This document shows positions 5,251-6,933 of a stretch of 6,933 bases of DNA, one piece after another. The position numbers and the translations under genes were made by a program. Where the stretch lies: NCBI GenBank assembly GCA_038209555.1, contig JBBQXP010000126.1, forward strand, positions 1-6,933, in the 5' to 3' direction. The stretch is from DASQGA01 sp038209555. GTDB taxonomy: Bacteria > Actinomycetota > Thermoleophilia > Gaiellales > Gaiellaceae. The notes under the pieces were generated by a model, which saw nothing but the letters and a program-made list of their open reading frames with translations, did no database searches and was not told where the DNA came from. Within the stretch, counting starts at the first letter, position 1; the number at the start of each line of letters is the position of its first letter.

Positions 5251-6509
5251 AACGATTGCACCCAGGCTCGCTCTTTTTTCGGGCTCAGGTTGCCCTGGAG
5301 GCCGGCGCGGATCCGTTCGTTCTGCTTGACGTTGACCGCCGTGAGCCGGCCGTAGGCCGAATACCAGACGCCCGTCGGTACCTGGTGCAGGCGCAGGTAG
5401 TCCTTTAAGGCGAGCTCGTCCTTCGCGCCGCCGAACACGAGCCACCTCGTCTTCGGGTAGCCGACGCCGTTGCTGAACACGAGGTTCAAGCCCCACGCGA
5501 CCTTGTCGATGAAGTCGTCCATGTAGCTCTCGAGGCTGCCGTCGTAGTTGCTCGCGAAGAACATGCGCCGCCTGTCGTCGATGAAGACCCAGCGCGCGAA
5601 GTGGATCGTCTTCACCCCGGCCAGGTTTCCCCGGTTGAAGAAGTGGCGGGTCGCATAGTTCAGCAGGAAGAGAATGACGATCAGACTTAGACGCCTGAAC
5701 CGTGACGGCTTGATGTGGCCCAGGGCGGTAAAGGGGTTCTGGACGACGTGGTCCTCGAGCCTCGCCAGCTCTTGGACGAGCTCCTCGCCGGGCTTCTCGT
5801 GCGGCGCCTGGTCGCGGCGCTCGTGCTTTCTGAGGATGAACGCGTAGATCGGTGCGGCGAGCAGCGCCAGCGGGAGCAGCGGCAGCAGGAGGAGCGGAAT
5901 CGCAACCAGGTGCGCCAGCTCGCGCACGCGTGCGAGAAGGCCCGGGCGCTCCGCCGGTTCACGCGCCCAGGCCAGCTCCTGGCCCACGAGTTTCCGCACC
6001 GACCGGCGCACCGCGGCAGGATCCGCCCCGTCGTGAGGGGACCGGTCGAGAGAGTCTTCGATGGCGTCCCGAAGCTCGGCCTCCTGGCGGATCTGCCGGG
6101 CGGCGCGACCGGTGGTGTTGACGTACCTTGCCGCCTCCTTCACCCGGCGACCCGTCAGGTACTCGAGCCGCTCCTGCCGCGTCGGCTCGCCGGTGGGGTA
6201 GCCCTCGCAGTGGCCGAAGAGGCGGTCGATCCCGGTTCCGGCCGTGTCCACGAGCTCAGCGAGATGTGTTTCCACGGACACGTCGAAGTCGCTCAGGAGA
6301 ATCAGGCTCGCCGGGAGAGGCTCGCCGGCGCTGTCCCGGTCCTCGTCGACGACGATCAGGCGGGCGAAATGGACGTCCGAGAGCGCGTCGAAGTCGAGCA
6401 CGGAGCCGTTGGCGACTCCGTCGCCCATCGTGGCGAGCAGGGCCTTGAGGTCGTCGACGGCGCCCGGGACGACGGGCGCGACGATCGTCAGCGCGGACTG
6501 GTACGGCAT
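5247..6509 (-). CDS. Conserved-looking membrane protein with internal duplication
   Basis: A 420-aa protein with no family name that I recognise. It has two related soluble domains around a membrane region. The N-terminal half contains DVHFARLIVVDEDR (45-58), then ILLSDFDVSVETHLAELVD (70-88) and a DRLFGHCEGYP end (95-105). The C-terminal half repeats the pattern: TIHFARWVFIDDRR (301-314), FFASNYDGSLESYMDDFID (317-335) and NLVFSNGVGYP (342-352). Between them are a long hydrophobic stretch (about 199-226, LVAIPLLLLPLLPLALLAAP) and a shorter one (about 274-287), probably one membrane hairpin or two segments. A conserved-looking NPFTALGHIKPSRFR lies at 258-272, just before the second segment. The repeat architecture suggests two ferredoxin-like or dimeric-barrel units. 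It starts 19 bases after the preceding gene without a clear Shine-Dalgarno and overlaps the DyP gene by four bases, so a shared role with the peroxidase is likely. Confidence 0.8.
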   Translation of the reverse strand: MPYQSALTIVAPVVPGAVDDLKALLATMGDGVANGSVLDFDALSDVHFARLIVVDEDRDSAGEPLPASLILLSDFDVSVETHLAELVDTAGTGIDRLFGHCEGYPTGEPTRQERLEYLTGRRVKEAARYVNTTGRAARQIRQEAELRDAIEDSLDRSPHDGADPAAVRRSVRKLVGQELAWAREPAERPGLLARVRELAHLVAIPLLLLPLLPLALLAAPIYAFILRKHERRDQAPHEKPGEELVQELARLEDHVVQNPFTALGHIKPSRFRRLSLIVILFLLNYATRHFFNRGNLAGVKTIHFARWVFIDDRRRMFFASNYDGSLESYMDDFIDKVAWGLNLVFSNGVGYPKTRWLVFGGAKDELALKDYLRLHQVPTGVWYSAYGRLTAVNVKQNERIRAGLQGNLSPKKERAWVQSL

Positions 6510-6528
6510 CGGCGACGCCGCCGGCGGG

Positions 6529-6933
6529 TCACTGGGGGAACTGGAGCGAGAAGTGGAGGATCTTGTCCCGCTCCCAGAAGACGAGACCGAGGTAGAGGCG
6601 GGGGGAGACCTCGCGGATCTCGTCTCGAATCCAGTGCGCGACGAGCGAGGTGTCGGAGTAGTCGAGGACGATCGTTTCCTTCCCGTCGAACCAGCTCGGC
6701 TCCTTGTAGACCTGCGCGCGAATCGCCTTCAGGCCGAGCGGGCCGATCTTGTTCAGCAACTCGCCCTTCTCCCGGTCGAACACCTTGCCCTGCCAGGCAA
6801 CGAGGTGGGCGACCTTCGCGGCCGTGTCCGAGACGGTGTCGTTCGCCGTTCCGATCAGGACCTGTCCGTTCGCCTCGCCGTCGGGAATCTCTCCCGCCGG
6901 GCTGCGGCCGAAGAGCTCATCGAGCTCGGCCCG
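6529..6933 (-). CDS. Unrecognised conserved-looking protein, cut by the window edge
   Basis: The C-terminal 134 residues of a protein whose start lies beyond the right edge: the frame is open without a stop from 6933. An internal GTG at 6783 would give only 84 aa, but coding-like sequence continues before it (AELDELFGRSPAGEIPDGEA, then an LIGTANDTVSDTAAKVAHLV stretch), so that GTG is not the start. The visible part is soluble, with a notable block KEPSWFDGKETIVLDYSDTS (77-96) followed by HWIRDEIREVSPRLYLGLVFW and ending in HFSLQFPQ. This looks like a compact beta-rich domain, possibly binding a small lipophilic ligand, but that is a guess. I cannot name a family. It is the first visible gene of the - strand operon with the duplicated membrane protein and DyP peroxidase, 19 bases upstream of the former. 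Confidence 0.75.
   Translation of the reverse strand, partial: RAELDELFGRSPAGEIPDGEANGQVLIGTANDTVSDTAAKVAHLVAWQGKVFDREKGELLNKIGPLGLKAIRAQVYKEPSWFDGKETIVLDYSDTSLVAHWIRDEIREVSPRLYLGLVFWERDKILHFSLQFPQ

Noticed and set aside
4057..5355. Long + strand ORF of 432 codons
   Set aside because: It lies wholly antisense to the DyP gene and the end of its upstream gene. Its product has repetitive Arg/Glu/Val composition and no family motif, as expected for a mirror frame of GC-rich coding DNA.
5251..5496. N-terminal extension of DyP to ATG 5496
   Set aside because: The 82 residues are Arg/Pro-rich and overlap the 420-aa gene, whose C-terminal half is clearly coding in another frame; the GTGA overlap at 5247-5250 is the natural start.

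Overview
The window is GC-rich, with strong G/C preference at third codon positions, GTG as well as ATG starts, and start sites that look leaderless or coupled. This suggests a high-GC soil bacterium, probably an actinomycete-type organism (inference only; there is no rRNA or other taxonomic marker). No tRNA, rRNA, CRISPR array, insertion sequence or phage gene was seen.

Layout, left to right. (1) 26-647, + strand: a two-gene unit of an unrecognised 100-aa protein and a 100-aa protein resembling the antibiotic-biosynthesis-monooxygenase (ABM) / dimeric alpha-beta barrel group. (2) 648-984: a perfect 9-bp inverted repeat, then two overlapping small ORFs on the - strand (57 and about 43-53 aa), the first with a near-perfect Shine-Dalgarno. 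They are easily missed because they are short. (3) 1027-2313, +: a catalase-fold heme protein of the divergent 'catalase family' type, with a hydrophobic N-terminal helix and a substituted distal residue. (4) 2448-3830, +: a berberine-bridge-enzyme-like FAD oxidoreductase with the histidyl-FAD motif. (5) 3844-6933, -: an operon, read right to left, of an unrecognised conserved protein cut by the window edge, a 420-aa membrane protein with an internal duplication, and a DyP-type heme peroxidase coupled to it by a 4-base GTGA overlap.

The main point is the grouping of two different heme proteins (catalase-like and DyP), a flavoprotein of a family that often makes hydrogen peroxide, and two conserved proteins of unknown function. 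The FAD enzyme and the peroxidase operon converge with only 13 bases between their stop codons. A reasonable but untested reading is an oxidative module in which the flavoenzyme oxidises a substrate and releases peroxide, and the heme enzymes use or remove it, possibly at the membrane through the duplicated membrane protein and the hydrophobic helix of the catalase-like protein. The substrate cannot be told from the sequence.
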